NCBI GenBank assembly: GCA_016201185.1
Contig: JACQDG010000031.1
Location: 1-7,093, forward strand
Direction: 5' to 3'
DNA from: Acidobacteriota bacterium
Lineage (GTDB): Bacteria; Acidobacteriota; Terriglobia; Bryobacterales; JACQDG01
DNA: 7,093 nt
Part shown: positions 5,922 through 7,093 of the stretch, one piece after another
Position numbering within the stretch: the stretch's first letter is position 1
How the letters are laid out: the number at the start of each line of letters is the position of its first letter
Translations under genes and position numbers: made by a program
The notes under the pieces: model-generated
The model's database searches: none
Told to the model about the DNA's origin: nothing
The model's input: only the letters and a program-made list of their open reading frames with translations

Positions 5922-7093
5922 CTACCGCTCAAACTCCACCGTCACCGGCGCGCCGGCAGGCAAAGGACTGCCGGCGGGAGGAAACTGCCGCCGCGCCACC
6001 CCGCTGCCCCGCAAGTCGACCTCCAGGCCCAGCAAAGCAGCCTGTTCCGCCACCGCCCGCAACGGCTGGCCGTAGAAGTTCGGCGCCATGCTCTGCGCCA
6101 GGGAAACAAGGATCGGGGCTCGGGAGGCATCCGAGGCGGGGGCCGGCCGGGGCGGCAACGAGGCCGCAGGACGGGGCATCGCCGGGGCCGCCTCAGCCAC
6201 AGCCGTCGTCTCTGAATCAAGGGGCGCCTCGCCTTCCAGGCCGTTTTCCGGATTGAAATCGGTCACCTCGGCCAGCAGCCTGGCGTCCGGCTGGAGCCGG
6301 GCGCGGCGCACCGTCGGATCAATGGGAATCTCCTGCGGCACCTGCAGGTAGCGCAGCACTTCCCCGGCCACACGCGGGAAAACCGGCGCTGAGACGCCGC
6401 CGCCGCCGTGCAGCCCTCGCGGCGAATCCAGAATGATCGCCACTACGATAGCTGGAGTGTTCAACGGGGCAAAGCCCACAAAGGAGGCCACGAAGTCCGT
6501 CTTCGAGTAAGCTCTGGTGTGGGGGTCGATTTTCTGTGCCGTACCGGTTTTACCGCCAGCCGTGTAGCCCTCCAGGCGCGCCAGCTTGCCCGTGCCGTTC
6601 AGCACGACCATCTCCATCATCCGCTTCATCTCCACGGCTGTTTCCGGGGAAATGATGCGCGTTCCAGGCGGGCGGGACACCGGGACAGGCTTCTCGCCCG
6701 CCTCCATGGTCGCCTCGATCAGGCGCGGCCGCACCAGGGTGCCGCCGTTGGCGATGGCGGCCACAGCCTGCACCAACTGGATAGCGGTAATGCCTATTTC
6801 TTGCCCCATCGAGATGGCGCCGATGGATATCTTCGACCAGTCCTCGGCCGGCTTGGTGAGCCCCATGGCCTCGCCCGGCAGCTCCACGCCGGTGGGGCGG
6901 CCGAAGCCGAACCGCCGGATATATTGATACATGCGCTGGTCCCCCAACCGCATCCCCAGCTTGATGGTGCACACGTCGCTGGAGTTGGCGAGGACCTGCT
7001 GGACCGTCAGGCGGCCAAAAGGCTTGTGGTCGCGAATCCTGTGGCCTGCCACTACAATGGAGCCCATCTGGCAATCGAGCACCTCGTCCGGCC
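5922..7093 (-). CDS. ftsI: FtsI, septal peptidoglycan D,D-transpeptidase (class B PBP) with PASTA domain, 5' end missing
   Basis: This is the C-terminal 389 residues of a class B penicillin-binding protein; the start, membrane anchor, N-terminal domain and the active-site SxxK motif lie beyond the right edge. Such proteins crosslink peptidoglycan stems at the division site in the periplasm and work with FtsW. Visible, numbered from the first complete codon: the second transpeptidase motif at residues 37-39, here SSD instead of the usual SxN; the third motif KTGTA at 181-185, followed by the typical FVGFAP stretch; a Pro/Ala-rich linker at about 257-333; and one PASTA domain at about 336-388. 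The reading frame is open to the window edge, so the apparent GTG start at 7082 is internal. The gene ends in TAG, 8 bases before murE. Its place directly upstream of murE in a dcw cluster supports FtsI rather than the elongation protein PBP2. The symbol pbpB would also fit. The family call is very secure. Confidence 0.95.
   Translation of the reverse strand, partial: PDEVLDCQMGSIVVAGHRIRDHKPFGRLTVQQVLANSSDVCTIKLGMRLGDQRMYQYIRRFGFGRPTGVELPGEAMGLTKPAEDWSKISIGAISMGQEIGITAIQLVQAVAAIANGGTLVRPRLIEATMEAGEKPVPVSRPPGTRIISPETAVEMKRMMEMVVLNGTGKLARLEGYTAGGKTGTAQKIDPHTRAYSKTDFVASFVGFAPLNTPAIVVAIILDSPRGLHGGGGVSAPVFPRVAGEVLRYLQVPQEIPIDPTVRRARLQPDARLLAEVTDFNPENGLEGEAPLDSETTAVAEAAPAMPRPAASLPPRPAPASDASRAPILVSLAQSMAPNFYGQPLRAVAEQAALLGLEVDLRGSGVARRQFPPAGSPLPAGAPVTVEFER
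5928..6086 (-). other. PASTA domain at the C-terminus of FtsI
   Basis: The last roughly 53 residues of FtsI fit one PASTA repeat: an APNFYGQPL opening, a helix with alternating Ala and Leu, an LLGLEVDLRGSG strand-turn, then FPPAGSPLPAGAPVTVEF. The Pro-x-x-Gly pair and the closing G-x-x-V-x-V-x-F pattern are characteristic. PASTA domains occur on PBPs and Ser/Thr kinases and are linked to peptidoglycan or muropeptide contact or to structural roles. Only one repeat is present. Confidence 0.85.

Noticed and set aside
5206..6075. Long plus-strand open frame (289 codons) antisense to murE and the end of ftsI
   Set aside because: It is antisense to well-supported genes with all family motifs, has no recognisable domain, and long antisense frames are expected in GC-rich coding DNA.
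1..7093. An undescribed system, mobile element or defence island hidden in the window
   Set aside because: Every stretch is accounted for by the standard dcw gene order with intact motifs. No foreign gene, repeat array, tRNA or attachment-site pattern was seen.

Overview
The window is a stretch of the dcw (division and cell wall) cluster, the conserved bacterial operon for peptidoglycan precursor synthesis and septum formation. All six genes lie on the minus strand, so they read from right to left: ftsI (C-terminal part, cut by the right edge), murE, murF, mraY, murD and ftsW (N-terminal part, cut by the left edge). This is the textbook gene order. No gene is inserted, lost or inverted, and I see no mobile element, RNA gene, CRISPR array or intergenic stretch longer than about 30 bases.

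The DNA is GC-rich and coding-dense. MurE carries the DNPR signature of meso-diaminopimelate-adding enzymes, so the wall is probably of the meso-DAP type usual in Gram-negative bacteria. FtsI has a C-terminal PASTA domain, which the classical proteobacterial FtsI lacks. That combination, and the general look of the MraY and FtsI sequences, suggests Acidobacteriota (Bryobacter/Solibacter-like). This is a judgement from memory of the families, not a search result.

Layout in transcription order: ftsI 7093-5922, 8-base gap, murE 5913-4432, 4-base ATGA overlap, murF 4435-3038, 27-base gap, mraY 3010-1874, 26-base gap, murD 1847-462, 23-base overlap, ftsW 484-1. The gaps hold no convincing promoter or terminator, so the block is most likely one transcript that begins and ends outside the window, with several translationally coupled junctions.

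The genes form one pathway. MurD adds D-Glu to UDP-MurNAc-L-Ala, MurE adds meso-DAP, and MurF adds D-Ala-D-Ala. MraY moves the finished UDP-MurNAc-pentapeptide onto undecaprenyl phosphate to make lipid I. After MurG (not in the window) makes lipid II and it is flipped across the membrane, FtsW polymerises the glycan and its partner FtsI crosslinks it at the septum.

I did not find an undescribed system here. The points worth a second look are modest: an SSD in place of the usual SxN motif in FtsI, a Pro/Ala-rich linker leading to the PASTA domain, an unusual residue pattern at the visible end of FtsW, and a long open frame that could cause murD to be annotated as an 860-residue protein.
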